A DNA stretch of 51,662 nt. Source: Shewanella algicola (GTDB lineage Bacteria; Pseudomonadota; Gammaproteobacteria; Enterobacterales; Shewanellaceae). The stretch's first letter is position 1; each line of letters begins with the position of its first letter. Below are positions 38,473 to 48,480 of this stretch, piece after piece. Under the pieces are notes generated by a model. It had not been told where the DNA came from, did no database searches, and worked only from the letters and a program-made list of their open reading frames with translations. The stretch spans positions 1 through 51,662 of the forward strand of contig NZ_BMQI01000034.1 in assembly GCF_014648035.1 (NCBI RefSeq), given 5' to 3'. Made by a program: the position numbers and the translations under genes.

Positions 38473-40116
38473 TTAACCTTTTAAAGCCGAATCAATCATA
38501 GTTTGCGCCTGGGCGATAATATCATCAAGATGTTGTTGGCTTACAAAGCTTTCAGCGTAGATTTTAAATAGCGCTTCAGTACCAGATGGACGCGCTGCAA
38601 ACCAGCCGTTTTCGGTAGTCACTTTAATCCCACCAATTGCCGCATTATTTCCTGGTGCATGACTTAAAATCGCAGTAATGGCTTCGCCTGCAAGCTCAGT
38701 ATCGGTAAAACTTGCTGCATTGAGCAATTCAAACTTAGCTTTTTTCTTAAGGCTTATTGGGCTATCAATACGAGTATAAAAGCTTTCGCCAAATTGATCC
38801 GTAAGCTCTTTATAACGCTGCGCTGGGGTTTTACCGGTCACAGCTAAAATTTCAGCCGCAAGTAGCGCCAAAATAAAGCCATCCTTATCGGTACACCAGG
38901 TGCTGCCATCACGTTTTAAAAACGCTGCGCCAGCACTTTCTTCACCGCCAAAGGCAATAGTACTGTGGGCTAAACCATCCACAAACCATTTAAAGCCCAC
39001 TGGTACTTCTAAACATGGGCGACCTAGCGCATGACAAACCCTATCGATCATCGCACTCGATACCAGCGTTTTACCTACCGATAATGAAGCTGACCATTGC
39101 GGACGATGAGTCATTAAGTAATCGATGGCCACGGCTAAATAATGGTTAGGGTTCATTAAACCAAAGCCTGGGCACACAATGCCATGGCGGTCATAATCAG
39201 GATCGTTACCAACGCACAAATCATAACTTTCGCTATGGGCTAACAACCCGGCCATAGCATAAGGTGATGAGCAATCCATACGAATTTTGCCGTCTTTATC
39301 CAGCGGCATAAAACCAAAGGTTGGATCAACTTTGTCATTCACCAAGGTAATATCAAGGCCATATTGCGCTGCGATTTGCTCCCAATAATAAATACCAGAG
39401 CCACCAAGAGGATCGACGCCTAAACGAATGTTGGCTTTTTTAATCGCCTCCATGTCAATCACTTGTGCAAGTGATTCAACATACGGCGCAATAAAATCAA
39501 CTTCATCAATCCAGCCAGATTGTACCGCAACACCATAATTGACCTTTTTAACACCGCTTAATTGCTCGGCAAGATAATGGTTGGCTTTGGCTTCGATGAT
39601 TTTAGTGATGTCACCTTCTGCAGGGCCGCCATGTGGCGGATTGTATTTAATACCACCATCTTGCGGCGGGTTATGCGACGGAGTAATAATGAGTCCATCA
39701 ACTAATGCTGCAGGCTCAGAGGCATTGGCACGCACAATGGCTTGTGACACCACAGGCGTAGGCGTAAAACCATCGTCTTTTTGAATGAGCATTTTGACTT
39801 GATTAGCCGTTAATACTTCAACCACCGACATAAATGCCGCATAAGACAAGGCGTGAGTATCAAAACCGACAATCATCGGGCCGGTGATACCCGCAGATTG
39901 ACGATAATCCACAACGGCTTGGGCAATGGCCCAAATGTGGTTTTGGTTGAAGCTGGCGTTAAAAGCACTGCCACGGTGACCTGATGTACCAAATGTCACT
40001 TTTTGCTGCACATCTTCCACATTGGGAATAATGCGATAATAGTGACTCATCAATTTAGGAATATTCACTAAATCCGTTTGTAAAGCTTGCTGTCCTGCGC
40101 GTTGATGAATGGCCAC
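38473..40116 (-). CDS. pgm: phosphoglucomutase (alpha-D-glucose type)
   Basis: This enzyme interconverts glucose 1-phosphate and glucose 6-phosphate, linking glycolysis to glycogen and sugar-nucleotide synthesis. Its 547 residues match E. coli Pgm (546). The phosphoserine is S147 in ITPSHNPPQDGG. The metal loop is GNDPDYDRHG, the sugar-binding loop is FGGEESAGAAFL, and the phosphate-binding C-terminal motif is RPSGTEALFKIY. It follows seqA by 49 bases on the same strand, as in the E. coli seqA-pgm operon. Confidence 0.97.
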   Translation of the reverse strand: MAIHQRAGQQALQTDLVNIPKLMSHYYRIIPNVEDVQQKVTFGTSGHRGSAFNASFNQNHIWAIAQAVVDYRQSAGITGPMIVGFDTHALSYAAFMSVVEVLTANQVKMLIQKDDGFTPTPVVSQAIVRANASEPAALVDGLIITPSHNPPQDGGIKYNPPHGGPAEGDITKIIEAKANHYLAEQLSGVKKVNYGVAVQSGWIDEVDFIAPYVESLAQVIDMEAIKKANIRLGVDPLGGSGIYYWEQIAAQYGLDITLVNDKVDPTFGFMPLDKDGKIRMDCSSPYAMAGLLAHSESYDLCVGNDPDYDRHGIVCPGFGLMNPNHYLAVAIDYLMTHRPQWSASLSVGKTLVSSAMIDRVCHALGRPCLEVPVGFKWFVDGLAHSTIAFGGEESAGAAFLKRDGSTWCTDKDGFILALLAAEILAVTGKTPAQRYKELTDQFGESFYTRIDSPISLKKKAKFELLNAASFTDTELAGEAITAILSHAPGNNAAIGGIKVTTENGWFAARPSGTEALFKIYAESFVSQQHLDDIIAQAQTMIDSALKG

Positions 40117-40165
40117 AAGTGGTCTCCTATGAGTATACGAAAATTGATGAAAAACTTAAAAAATT

Positions 40166-40801
40166 TTAAATATAGTCTGCGATGGTGCGGGCATATTCAC
40201 TGTCACAACCTAAATGCTCTAATACTTCGGTAAAAATGTTTTGTTTTTTGGCGGTATTATTATTGGTTGTGACCCAAAAGCCACTGGCACCGATTTCTTT
40301 TGGGTTCGATGATTGGCTTGAATCCAGTAATGCTTGCTTAGAACGAGCAAAATACAAACGACCTTTACCTTGAATGTCGAGTACTTTATTAAAATCACTG
40401 CCAGTTGCCGCCTGTAAATTACCGAGTAACCACATAAAACGGCCAACTGCGCCTTTTTGTTGAGCTAATAAATGTTCATTAACAATCGATTTAAAGTCAA
40501 TCTCAGTTACGCCTTGTGCAATGTGAGCCTCAACCTCAGGTTGAGCTTGAACTGCCATGACTTTTTCGACAGCAGCTTTAGCCTGATTAAATAACTCACT
40601 ACGCTGAGATTCTGCTTCTGTTGTTTCTGCGGGTTCGGCTTCAAGGCTCGGTTCGCTGATCGCTTGCGGTAAATCAACCTCTACGCTTTCCACTGATAAA
40701 TGCAATAATCGACGTAAAATATCAGAAGCACTCTCACCAATACGTTCCGTTTTACTGGCAATAAAACGATAAAGTTCTTCATCAATTTCAATGTATTTCA
40801 T
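40166..40801 (-). CDS. seqA: replication initiation negative modulator SeqA
   Basis: SeqA binds hemimethylated GATC sites to sequester oriC and organise new DNA. From this start it has 211 residues, against 181 in E. coli. The N-terminal oligomerisation motif reads IEIDEELYRFIASKTERIGE and continues SASDILRRLL; the C-terminal DNA-binding part is LDIQGKGRLYFARSKQALL with FWVTTNNNTAKKQN. The excess is a longer Glu/Ala-rich linker (about 45-100). The start follows AAGGA by eight bases; the 26 extra upstream codons of the open frame do not match the family. Three GATC sites lie upstream (40867-40896). Confidence 0.94.
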   Translation of the reverse strand: MKYIEIDEELYRFIASKTERIGESASDILRRLLHLSVESVEVDLPQAISEPSLEAEPAETTEAESQRSELFNQAKAAVEKVMAVQAQPEVEAHIAQGVTEIDFKSIVNEHLLAQQKGAVGRFMWLLGNLQAATGSDFNKVLDIQGKGRLYFARSKQALLDSSQSSNPKEIGASGFWVTTNNNTAKKQNIFTEVLEHLGCDSEYARTIADYI

Positions 40802-40866
40802 CAGAGTCATCCTTATTCTTCTATTTGTCTTAGGCTTAACGTCAGTGCGTAACACGTTAAACAGGC

Positions 40867-40896
40867 GATCGCCGATCAAAATAATTTAGTGCGATC
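40867..40896. promoter_or_regulatory. GATC cluster upstream of seqA
   Basis: GATC occurs at 40867, 40874 and 40893, about 66-95 bases upstream of the seqA start. The first lies within the 10-bp palindrome GGCGATCGCC. SeqA binds GATC pairs spaced by up to about three helical turns, so autoregulation is possible. Confidence 0.45.
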
Positions 40897-41076
40897 AAAA
40901 ATATGGCTTCAGTGTAAGCCAAGCTTAACCTACTAATAAAGTAGCAAAATCATTTAATGGCACATATTCACAAAAAATTCGCATCTCGCGTTTAAATTTA
41001 CAGCAAAATTGATGTCATCGGTCATCAAAACTTGATTTGCTGTGTGCATTATCGCAAAATTCGGCTCCATTGTTTG

Positions 41077-41871
41077 ATGTCACGAGTTTATCGCACTATG
41101 CATTATGTCTCTCACGGCCAAGGTGAAACCGTCCTGCTTATTCATGGGCTATTTGGCAACTTAGATAACTTGAAAAACCTTGCCAGTGTGTTGGAAAAAA
41201 ACTATCAGGTTATTCGCGTTGATGTGCCCAATCACGGCCTAAGTGAGCATTGGGACACGATGGACTACCCAACACTTGCCAATGCAATGGTGGCATTACT
41301 TGACCAACTCAGCATTGCGAATGCCCACATCGTAGGCCATTCAATGGGCGGTAAAATTGCTATGGCTATGGCATTATTGCATCCAACACGAGTAAAAAGC
41401 TTGGTTGTTGCCGATATTGCCCCGGTAGCTTATGAGCCGCGCCACCAAACCGTATTTGCGGCGTTAACCAGTTTAGTCTTTGACGAACATACCAGTCGTA
41501 AATCAGCATTGGCCCATTTAATCAGCTCAGGTATTGATGAAGGGACTTCTCAATTTCTATTGAAAAACCTGCAACGTACTGACACAGGTTTTGAATGGAA
41601 GATGAATCTTGATGGTCTAATTCATTGTTACCCGCGTATTATTGGTTGGGATTTGCCAATCAGTGCTGATGTGCATTTTGACAAACCAACACTGTTTATA
41701 CGCGGCGGCGACTCAAACTATGTTACCGCAGAACACCGCGATGACATTGTTCGCCAATTTCCTCAAGTAACCGCAAAAACCTTAAATGGTACTGGCCATT
41801 GGCTGCATGCACAAAAGCCTGAGATATTTAATCGTATCGTGGCTGAGTTTATTGAACAAAACCAAGGGTAA
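41077..41871 (+). CDS. ybfF: alpha/beta-hydrolase esterase YbfF
   Basis: This is a 264-residue alpha/beta-hydrolase. The oxyanion segment is LLIHGLFGNLDNL, the nucleophile Ser is in GHSMGGKIAMAMA, and the catalytic His is in GTGHWLHAQKPE. It matches E. coli YbfF, an acyl-CoA and fatty-ester hydrolase in vitro; the natural substrate is not settled. The chosen ATG places 27 residues up to HGLFG, the same as E. coli; a TTG 45 bases upstream and an ATG 21 bases downstream are alternatives. It is divergent from seqA, as in E. coli. Confidence 0.88.
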   Translation: MSRVYRTMHYVSHGQGETVLLIHGLFGNLDNLKNLASVLEKNYQVIRVDVPNHGLSEHWDTMDYPTLANAMVALLDQLSIANAHIVGHSMGGKIAMAMALLHPTRVKSLVVADIAPVAYEPRHQTVFAALTSLVFDEHTSRKSALAHLISSGIDEGTSQFLLKNLQRTDTGFEWKMNLDGLIHCYPRIIGWDLPISADVHFDKPTLFIRGGDSNYVTAEHRDDIVRQFPQVTAKTLNGTGHWLHAQKPEIFNRIVAEFIEQNQG

Positions 41872-41970
41872 ATTTTAATAATTTACTGTTTTTCACATAC
41901 CCAATTCTGACACGATGTGATATATTCGCGCCCTCTTTTCGCCAGACATGACTAAAGCGAAGGTAGAAGT

Positions 41971-42192
41971 ATGTTAAATCAGTACATGGATCAAATTGAA
42001 GCCGTTGGGTTGAACTTGTTTTTTGCGTCGATATTCTTTTTTATCGGCATGGCAATCCATGATGTGCTTAAACAAGGTGATGTACCTAAGTTTGGTCGAT
42101 ATATTGTTTGGGCAGTGTTATTTCTCGGCTGTGCCGGGTTTATTGCAAAAGGTATTATACAGATGACCTGGGAAGGCTCTGGGATCGGTTAA
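41971..42192 (+). CDS. DUF2788 small membrane protein
   Basis: This 73-residue protein has two hydrophobic helices (about 10-30 and 43-64) joined by a charged turn (HDVLKQGDVPKFGRY). It fits the DUF2788 family, found next to ybfE and fldA in many gammaproteobacteria. AAGG lies before the ATG. ybfE starts 6 bases after it, so they are likely co-transcribed. The function is unknown. Confidence 0.8.
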   Translation: MLNQYMDQIEAVGLNLFFASIFFFIGMAIHDVLKQGDVPKFGRYIVWAVLFLGCAGFIAKGIIQMTWEGSGIG

Positions 42193-42198
42193 AATACA

Positions 42199-42471
42199 AT
42201 GGCAAAAGAAACAACAGATAGAACGACTATTGACCTTTTTGCCAGTGAAACACGCCGGGGGCGTCCGAGAAGTAACCCACTTTCTCGGGAACAGCAATTA
42301 AAGATCAATAAGCGAAACCAAATTCAGCGTGATCGCGCTAACGGTTTAAAGCGAATAGAGTTAAAAGTGTCACAAGATTTATATGATGCCTTGAACCAAC
42401 AAGCTTTGGACAGTAACATCAGTCGTAGCCAGTTAATCGAATTTATTCTGCAACAGCAACTCGACAACTGA
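42199..42471 (+). CDS. ybfE: YbfE, ribbon-helix-helix-like protein
   Basis: This 90-residue basic protein closely resembles E. coli YbfE in DRTTIDLFASETRRGRPRSN, followed by PLSREQQLKINKRNQIQRD and the C-terminal ISRSQLIEFILQQQL. The C-terminal half looks like a ribbon-helix-helix DNA-binding fold. E. coli ybfE is LexA-controlled; I see no CTGT-N8-ACAG site upstream of this unit. It lies between the DUF2788 gene and fldA. Confidence 0.88.
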   Translation: MAKETTDRTTIDLFASETRRGRPRSNPLSREQQLKINKRNQIQRDRANGLKRIELKVSQDLYDALNQQALDSNISRSQLIEFILQQQLDN

Positions 42472-42522
42472 GACGTTTTTCGAACATCGCACAACGCGAA
42501 CTAGATATTTAAAGGATAGACA

Positions 42523-43050
42523 ATGGCAACTGTAGGTCTTTTTTTCGGTAGCGACACAGGTAACACCGAAGCTGTAGCCAAAATGATCCAGAAAAAACTG
42601 GGTAAAAGCATGCTCGATGTTAAAGACATCGCTAAGAGCACTAAAGAGCAAATCGCTGAATACGACTTGCTTATGTTTGGCATTCCAACTTGGTATTACG
42701 GCGAAGCGCAGTGCGACTGGGATGACTTTTTCCCTGAGCTTGAGCAAATCGACTTTACCGATAAATTAGTAGCAATTTTTGGTTGTGGTGACCAGGAAGA
42801 CTACGCAGAATACTTCCTTGACGCTATGGGCATGGTCCGGGACATCGTTGAAGCTCGCGGTGGTATTATCATTGGTCACTGGCCTTCTGAAAGCTATGAC
42901 TTTGAAGCCTCTAAAGGCATGGTAGACGACAATCACTTTGTCGGTTTAGGGATTGACGAAGACCGTCAACCTGAACTCACTGAAGAGCGTGTTGATGCAT
43001 GGGTTAAGCAAATTTACGAAGAAATGTGCTTAGCAGAATTAGCAGACTAA
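42523..43050 (+). CDS. fldA: flavodoxin
   Basis: This is a 175-residue long-chain flavodoxin, an FMN electron carrier that can replace ferredoxin under iron limitation. The FMN phosphate loop is FGSDTGNTEAVA (6-17). The isoalloxazine-contacting loops are PTWYYGEAQCDWDD and CGDQEDYAEYF. AAAGGA lies upstream of the ATG. In E. coli the next gene is fur; here a terminator and earP follow. Confidence 0.96.
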   Translation: MATVGLFFGSDTGNTEAVAKMIQKKLGKSMLDVKDIAKSTKEQIAEYDLLMFGIPTWYYGEAQCDWDDFFPELEQIDFTDKLVAIFGCGDQEDYAEYFLDAMGMVRDIVEARGGIIIGHWPSESYDFEASKGMVDDNHFVGLGIDEDRQPELTEERVDAWVKQIYEEMCLAELAD

Positions 43051-43067
43051 TTCTGGCCTCACCCAAC

Positions 43068-43095
43068 AAAAAAGCGGCTATAGCCGCTTTTTTAC
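43068..43095 (+). terminator. terminator of fldA
   Basis: This is a perfect palindrome with core GCGGCTA/TAGCCGC and six A facing six T. Confidence 0.9.
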
Positions 43096-43113
43096 TATTT
43101 GAAATAAACATAA

Positions 43114-44301
43114 ATGACCACAGCCAAGCTCACTCAAGCAACAAAACACTGGGACATCTTTTGCACCGTTGTCGACAACTATGGTGACATAGGTGTCACC
43201 TGGCGTTTAGCCAAGCAATTGGCAGCTGAATACCATATCCCAGTCAATTTGTGGGTAGATGATCTACACAGCTTCTCCCATATTTTACCCAGCCTTAATC
43301 CTGCACTGCGTCAGCAAACGTTCAACAGCGTGAATATATTTCAATGGAACAACCCACTAGATATAAGCTATGTAGCGGGTAGCGTGGTTATAGAGGCATT
43401 TGCTTGTGAATTACCCGAACAGGTAAAATCGGTCATTGATAAGTTGCACAACCAAGCGCAAAGCGTTGCGCCACACTGGTTAAACCTTGAATATTTAAGT
43501 GCCGAAGATTGGGTTGATGGTTGCCACGGTTTACCTTCAACGCAACCTAGTGGTATAAAAAAGTGGTTTTATTTCCCAGGTTTTAACCGCAAAACTGGCG
43601 GCTTAATTCGCGAGAAAAATCTCTTTAATGAGCGAGACCAATGGCAAGCCAACCCCAATAATAAAATGGCACTTTTTAAGCAGCTAGGTTTAAGAGGCAT
43701 TCATGTTGATGACACTGTTGTTAGTGTGTTTAGTTATGAAAGCCCGGCATTAACGGCATTAATGGCCCAATGGCAAACATTAGCCAAACCGATACACGCA
43801 CTCATTCCCAAAGGTCGCAGTTTAACCAGCGTAGCGCCTTTATTACCTGTTGACGTGAATGATTTGATGCCCGGCCAACAATTTAAGATGGGAAATCTTA
43901 CACTGCATATATTACCCATGACCGACCAAATAGGTTTTGATCGCTTGCTATGGAGCTGTGATTTTAATATTGTGCGAGGAGAAGATTCATTTTTGCGGGC
44001 CCAATGGGCAGCCAAACCTTTCATTTGGCACATTTATCCGCAAGAAGATGATTATCATCTCGTAAAATTACAAGCTTTTATGCGGATTTACTGCGATAAT
44101 CTTGCGGCAGAAATATCGACAGCTTGGTGTGAGGTGAATTTGGCCTTCAATCAAGGTGATCAACAAGCCGTAGTGAACTACTGGCAACAATTACATTCTG
44201 TTATTTTGCCGTTACAGCAACACGCACTTAATTGGCCAAATAACGCGTTAAATGATGCAGATCTTGCGAGTCGACTAGTTCAATTCGTTAAAAATAGCTA
44301 A
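43114..44301 (+). CDS. earP: EF-P arginine rhamnosyltransferase
   Basis: EarP transfers rhamnose from dTDP-rhamnose to Arg32 of EF-P. It has 395 residues of the former DUF2331 family. The conserved acidic motif is DNYGDIGV (D21 and D25), and the donor-site region reads [20 protein letters not shown] followed by YPQEDDYH. It sits 49 bases before efp on the same strand, the usual arrangement for this modification system. It replaces the EpmAB lysylation pathway of E. coli. Confidence 0.95.
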   Translation: MTTAKLTQATKHWDIFCTVVDNYGDIGVTWRLAKQLAAEYHIPVNLWVDDLHSFSHILPSLNPALRQQTFNSVNIFQWNNPLDISYVAGSVVIEAFACELPEQVKSVIDKLHNQAQSVAPHWLNLEYLSAEDWVDGCHGLPSTQPSGIKKWFYFPGFNRKTGGLIREKNLFNERDQWQANPNNKMALFKQLGLRGIHVDDTVVSVFSYESPALTALMAQWQTLAKPIHALIPKGRSLTSVAPLLPVDVNDLMPGQQFKMGNLTLHILPMTDQIGFDRLLWSCDFNIVRGEDSFLRAQWAAKPFIWHIYPQEDDYHLVKLQAFMRIYCDNLAAEISTAWCEVNLAFNQGDQQAVVNYWQQLHSVILPLQQHALNWPNNALNDADLASRLVQFVKNS

Positions 44302-44350
44302 GATACTGCTCTGTAAATATAGAAAATCCATATATATAGGAAATAGTACA

Positions 44351-44911
44351 ATGAAAACTGCTCATGAAATCCGTCCTGGCAACGTGATCATGTTAGATGG
44401 CAGCCCATGGGTTGTTCAGAAAACTGAAACAACTCGTTCTGGCCGTAATGCTGCAATCGTTAAGTTAAAACTAAAAAACTTATTGCTTGATTCTGGCACT
44501 GAACAAACCTTTAAAGGTGAAGACAAGTTAGACGATATCGTTTTAGAACGTCTAGATTGTACATATTCTTACTTTGCTGATCCTATGTATGTATTTATGG
44601 ATGAAGAATACAACCAATACGATGTTGAAGCTGACAACCTAGGTGATGCGGCTGCATACATCGTTGATGGTATGGAAGATCAGTGTCAAGTGACTTTCTA
44701 CAACGAGAAAGCTATTTCTGTTGAGTTACCTGTTCACATCGTACGTGAAGTTACCTACACAGAGCCTTCTGCTCGTGGCGATACTTCAGGTAAAGTAATG
44801 AAACCAGCGACCATCACTGGTGGTGGTACTGTTACTGTTGCAGACTTCGTTAAAGTCGGTGACAAGATTGAAATTGACACTCGCACTGGCGAGTTCAAAA
44901 AGCGCGTTTAA
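44351..44911 (+). CDS. efp: elongation factor P, Arg32 type
   Basis: EF-P relieves ribosome stalling at polyproline runs. It has 186 residues with three beta-barrel domains. The loop at the ribosomal P-site tip reads [11 protein letters not shown], with R32 in place of the Lys34 used in E. coli. This is the residue modified by EarP, whose gene is directly upstream. The C-terminal signature [18 protein letters not shown] is present. Its own terminator follows. Confidence 0.96.
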   Translation: MKTAHEIRPGNVIMLDGSPWVVQKTETTRSGRNAAIVKLKLKNLLLDSGTEQTFKGEDKLDDIVLERLDCTYSYFADPMYVFMDEEYNQYDVEADNLGDAAAYIVDGMEDQCQVTFYNEKAISVELPVHIVREVTYTEPSARGDTSGKVMKPATITGGGTVTVADFVKVGDKIEIDTRTGEFKKRV

Positions 44912-44965
44912 TCGCCCGTTAATTTGAGTTTCAGCTGAAATAGCCATAACTCAAGTAAACTCTCT

Positions 44966-44993
44966 AAAAGTCAGCATACGTGCTGGCTTTTTT
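44966..44993 (+). terminator. terminator of efp
   Basis: AAAGTCAGCA pairs with TGCTGGCTTT (one wobble) around TACG, followed by further T. Confidence 0.85.
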
Positions 44994-45187
44994 GTCTCTA
45001 CACATTATACAAACGCTAAAAATAGCCACAAAAACAGCACAAAACACTAAAGAAAAGGCTTAATTACCCTAAAAAATAGCATGAACGACTGATATTATTC
45101 TTCAATTTACTCGTTTCCCTCTTCCACAATATCAATAAATTCGTTATGGTTCGCTAACTTAAGCCGTATTTAGTTATTGAGAGTAGT

Positions 45188-46402
45188 ATGCGACCCATTA
45201 TCAAATCCAATAAACTTGACTCTGTTTGCTACGACATTCGTGGACCAGTGCATAAAGAAGCCCGCCGTTTAGAAGACGAAGGTCACCGTATCTTAAAATT
45301 AAATATCGGTAACCCGGCCCCGTTTGGATTTGAAGCCCCTGAAGAAATCGTGCGCGACGTGATTTTAAACCTGCCCAGTGCGCAGGGTTATTGCGAATCC
45401 AAAGGCTTATTTTCAGCGCGTAAAGCCATTGTGCAACATTACCAGGCTCAAGGCATTTTTGGCGTTGATATTGAAGATATCTATATCGGTAATGGTGTGT
45501 CAGAACTCATTGTGATGGCCATGCAAGGTCTACTGAACACCGACGATGAAGTGCTAATCCCCTCGCCTGACTACCCATTGTGGACTGCAGCGGCTAACTT
45601 AGCTGGCGGCAAAGCCGTGCATTATCGTTGTGATGAAGAAGCGGATTGGTTTCCTGATTTAGACGATATAAAAAGTAAGCTCAACAGCCGCACTCGAGCC
45701 ATCGTGTTAATTAACCCAAACAATCCAACCGGCGCTGTGTATAGCGAAGAGTTACTGTTACAGGTTATCGAGTTATGTCGTCAGCACGACTTAATCTTAT
45801 TTGCCGATGAAATTTACGATAAAATTTTATATGACGAAGCAAAACACATTCCTGCAGCGGGTTTATCTGATGATATTTTAACGATCACTTTTAATGGCTT
45901 ATCAAAAGCGTATCGTGCTGCGGGTTTCCGTGTTGGCTGGATGATGCTTTCGGGTAATTTAAAAGCAGCAAAGAGTTACATCGAAGGCCTAGAAATGCTC
46001 GCGTCAATGCGCTTGTGTGCCAACGTGCCTAATCAGCACGCAATTCAAACTGCACTTGGCGGTTATCAGTCTATTAATGAGTTAATCTTACCTAATGGCC
46101 GCTTAACCGTTCAGCGCGACGCAGTTTATGAGCTATTAAACCAAATCCCTGGTGTGAGCTGTAAAAAACCCAAGGGCGCTTTGTATGCCTTCCCCAAATT
46201 GGACATGAAAAAGTTTAATTTACGTGATGATGAACGCCTAGTGCTCGACTTATTGAAGTCAAAAAAAATATTGCTGGTGCAAGGCACGGCCTTTAATTGG
46301 CCAGAGCCAGACCATCTTAGAGTGGTATTTTTACCGCATAAAGAAGACCTCACCAAAGCCCTAGTTGAGTTTGGCGAATTTCTTGATGATTACCAACAAT
46401 AA
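45188..46402 (+). CDS. alaA: glutamate-pyruvate aminotransferase AlaA
   Basis: This is a 404-residue class I PLP aminotransferase, close in length and sequence to E. coli AlaA (YfbQ), which makes alanine from pyruvate and glutamate. The PLP lysine is K240 in FNGLSKAYRAAGFRVGW. NPNNPTGAVY (176-185), DEIYDKILYD and the C-terminal Arg region FNWPEPDHLRVVFLP are present. The gene precedes yfbR as in E. coli but has its own terminator. Confidence 0.92.
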   Translation: MRPIIKSNKLDSVCYDIRGPVHKEARRLEDEGHRILKLNIGNPAPFGFEAPEEIVRDVILNLPSAQGYCESKGLFSARKAIVQHYQAQGIFGVDIEDIYIGNGVSELIVMAMQGLLNTDDEVLIPSPDYPLWTAAANLAGGKAVHYRCDEEADWFPDLDDIKSKLNSRTRAIVLINPNNPTGAVYSEELLLQVIELCRQHDLILFADEIYDKILYDEAKHIPAAGLSDDILTITFNGLSKAYRAAGFRVGWMMLSGNLKAAKSYIEGLEMLASMRLCANVPNQHAIQTALGGYQSINELILPNGRLTVQRDAVYELLNQIPGVSCKKPKGALYAFPKLDMKKFNLRDDERLVLDLLKSKKILLVQGTAFNWPEPDHLRVVFLPHKEDLTKALVEFGEFLDDYQQ

Positions 46403-46420
46403 TCATTAAGCCTCAAACAT

Positions 46421-46446
46421 AAGCGACTGAACAGTCGCTTTTTTTT
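46421..46446 (+). terminator. terminator of alaA
   Basis: AAGCGACTG and CAGTCGCTT form the stem and run into eight T. Confidence 0.85.
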
Positions 46447-46511
46447 ATCCTAAAGCTCAGGTAAGCTGGCAATATACAGATTATTGTTGATTGAGCGCAG
46501 TAAGGAGTCTC

Positions 46512-47099
46512 ATGAGTCATCTATTTGCCCATTTAGCCCGAATGAAATTAATTCAACGCTGGCCATTAATGTACAACGTTCGCCGCGAAAACGTCCAGGA
46601 GCATTCATTACAAGTGGCCATGGTTGCACACGCATTAGTGATTATTAGTAATAAAAAATTCGAAACCAATTTAGATCCAAATCAGGCAGCAACCATTGCC
46701 ATTTATCACGACGCCAGCGAAATCTTAACCGGCGACTTGCCGACTCCGGTTAAGTACTTTAATAAAGAAATCGAAGCCGAATATAAAAAAATTGAAGCCA
46801 TTGCCGAACAGCGTATGCTTGAAATGGTACCCGATGAGTTTAAAGATGATTATCGCAGTTTGTTTATCAGCGAAGAAGCGGACCCGCAATACAAAGCGAT
46901 TGTTAAAGCCGCTGACACGCTCTGCGCCTATTTGAAATGTTTAGAAGAACAAAAAGCCGGTAACAGTGAATTTAACAGTGCCCGCAAACGTTTAGAACAT
47001 ATACTCGATGACAATCCCAACCCTGCGGTACGCTATTTTAGAGACTGTTTTATTCCAAGCTTTACCCTCAATCTAGATGAAATTAACCAAATGCTGTAA
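46512..47099 (+). CDS. yfbR: 5'-deoxynucleotidase YfbR
   Basis: This HD-domain phosphohydrolase removes phosphate from deoxynucleoside 5'-monophosphates. It has 195 residues, close to E. coli (199). Metal ligands are in [13 protein letters not shown] and [19 protein letters not shown], with D in [21 protein letters not shown] lies before the ATG at 46512, so the open frame starting 21 bases earlier is not used. dgt starts 8 bases after it, so the two dNTP-pool enzymes form an operon. Confidence 0.94.
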   Translation: MSHLFAHLARMKLIQRWPLMYNVRRENVQEHSLQVAMVAHALVIISNKKFETNLDPNQAATIAIYHDASEILTGDLPTPVKYFNKEIEAEYKKIEAIAEQRMLEMVPDEFKDDYRSLFISEEADPQYKAIVKAADTLCAYLKCLEEQKAGNSEFNSARKRLEHILDDNPNPAVRYFRDCFIPSFTLNLDEINQML

Positions 47100-47107
47100 G
47101 GAACCTT

Positions 47108-48469
47108 ATGCCCGATACCACAGAGCAGCAAGACAATATTTGGCACCAGCGCCTACTTGGTGAAGATAAGCAGCGCCGAAATGATCATCGCAGCGCGTTT
47201 CAACGCGATCGCGCCCGCATTTTACACTCTGCTGCCTTTAGACGGTTACAGGCAAAAACCCAAGTCTTGGGTGTCGGCATGAACGACTTTTATCGCACTC
47301 GGTTAACCCATTCGTTAGAGGTGTCGCAAATTGGTACCGGTATTACCGCACAATTACGTCGTAAATATCCAGAGTTTAAGCCGTTACTTAACTCGATGAG
47401 CTTAATCGAATCGGTTTGCCTGGCTCACGATATTGGCCATCCGCCTTTTGGCCACGGTGGCGAGGTGGCACTCAATTATATGATGCGTCATCACGGTGGT
47501 TTTGAAGGCAATGGCCAAACCTTCAGAATTTTATCGCGCTTAGAGCCTTACACGCCATCCTGGGGAATGAACCTCACGCGGCGCACCTTACTTGGGATCA
47601 TGAAATACCCAGCCATGCATTCGCAATTGTTTATTGACCAACAAAAACCCGACATTGCTAATCATCGGCAATTAAAACCCTCTGACTGGCCGCCGGTAAA
47701 AGGGTTATTTGATGACGACCAACCCATTATCGATTGGGTGTTATCAGCGTTAAGTGAAAACGATCGCCAACTGTTTATTAGCAGTGAACAAAGCACTGTC
47801 AATGCCCACTACCCTCACCTTAAAACGCGGTTTAAGTCGTTAGACTGCTCGATTATGGAGCTGGCTGATGACATTGCTTATGCTGTCCATGACCTAGAAG
47901 ATGCCATTGTGATGGGCATTGTCAATCAACGCCAGTGGCAACATGATGTTGTCGATCAGCTGCACAGTATTAATGATCAATGGCTCAAATCCGAAATCGC
48001 CAACATTGGTGAAAAGCTGTTTTCCCACGAGCATCATTTACGTAAAGACGCCATTGGCACCCTGGTCAATGGTTTTGTCACGGCCATTAGTATCAAGACC
48101 AATGACGACTTTGAAGCCGAATTACTCAAATACAATGCAGAGTTGCAGGCCGACTTTGCCTTAACCCTTCATGTTCTCAAACAGCTGGTGTTTAAATACG
48201 TCATTCGTAAGCCTGAAATTCAAATGCTCGAATACAAAGGCCAACAAATTATCATGGAGTTGTTTGAAGCTTTTGCATCGGATCCTGAACGTTTATTGCC
48301 ACTTAACACCCGCGAGCGTTGGTTAGCCGCAAATGCAGAAAACAGTAATCCCATGCGTGTTATTGCCGATTATATTTCAGGGATGACCGATGGATTTGCA
48401 GGGAGGTTACACCAACAGCTATTTGGTTCTAAAACAGCGGGGATTTTAGAATTAAGCAGCGAGCAATAA
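47108..48469 (+). CDS. dgt: dGTP triphosphohydrolase-like protein
   Basis: This 453-residue HD-domain protein hydrolyses dNTPs to nucleosides and triphosphate. [28 protein letters not shown] (first His) and [16 protein letters not shown] (HD motif) are present, with a later Asp in [16 protein letters not shown]. It is of the dGTPase-like type, shorter than E. coli Dgt (505), so substrate specificity may be broader than dGTP. It follows yfbR. Confidence 0.92.
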   Translation: MPDTTEQQDNIWHQRLLGEDKQRRNDHRSAFQRDRARILHSAAFRRLQAKTQVLGVGMNDFYRTRLTHSLEVSQIGTGITAQLRRKYPEFKPLLNSMSLIESVCLAHDIGHPPFGHGGEVALNYMMRHHGGFEGNGQTFRILSRLEPYTPSWGMNLTRRTLLGIMKYPAMHSQLFIDQQKPDIANHRQLKPSDWPPVKGLFDDDQPIIDWVLSALSENDRQLFISSEQSTVNAHYPHLKTRFKSLDCSIMELADDIAYAVHDLEDAIVMGIVNQRQWQHDVVDQLHSINDQWLKSEIANIGEKLFSHEHHLRKDAIGTLVNGFVTAISIKTNDDFEAELLKYNAELQADFALTLHVLKQLVFKYVIRKPEIQMLEYKGQQIIMELFEAFASDPERLLPLNTRERWLAANAENSNPMRVIADYISGMTDGFAGRLHQQLFGSKTAGILELSSEQ

Positions 48470-48480
48470 TCATATTGTCT

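Noticed and set aside
41888..41910. LexA box upstream of the DUF2788-ybfE unit
   Set aside because: CTGT is present but the matching ACAG eight bases later is not.
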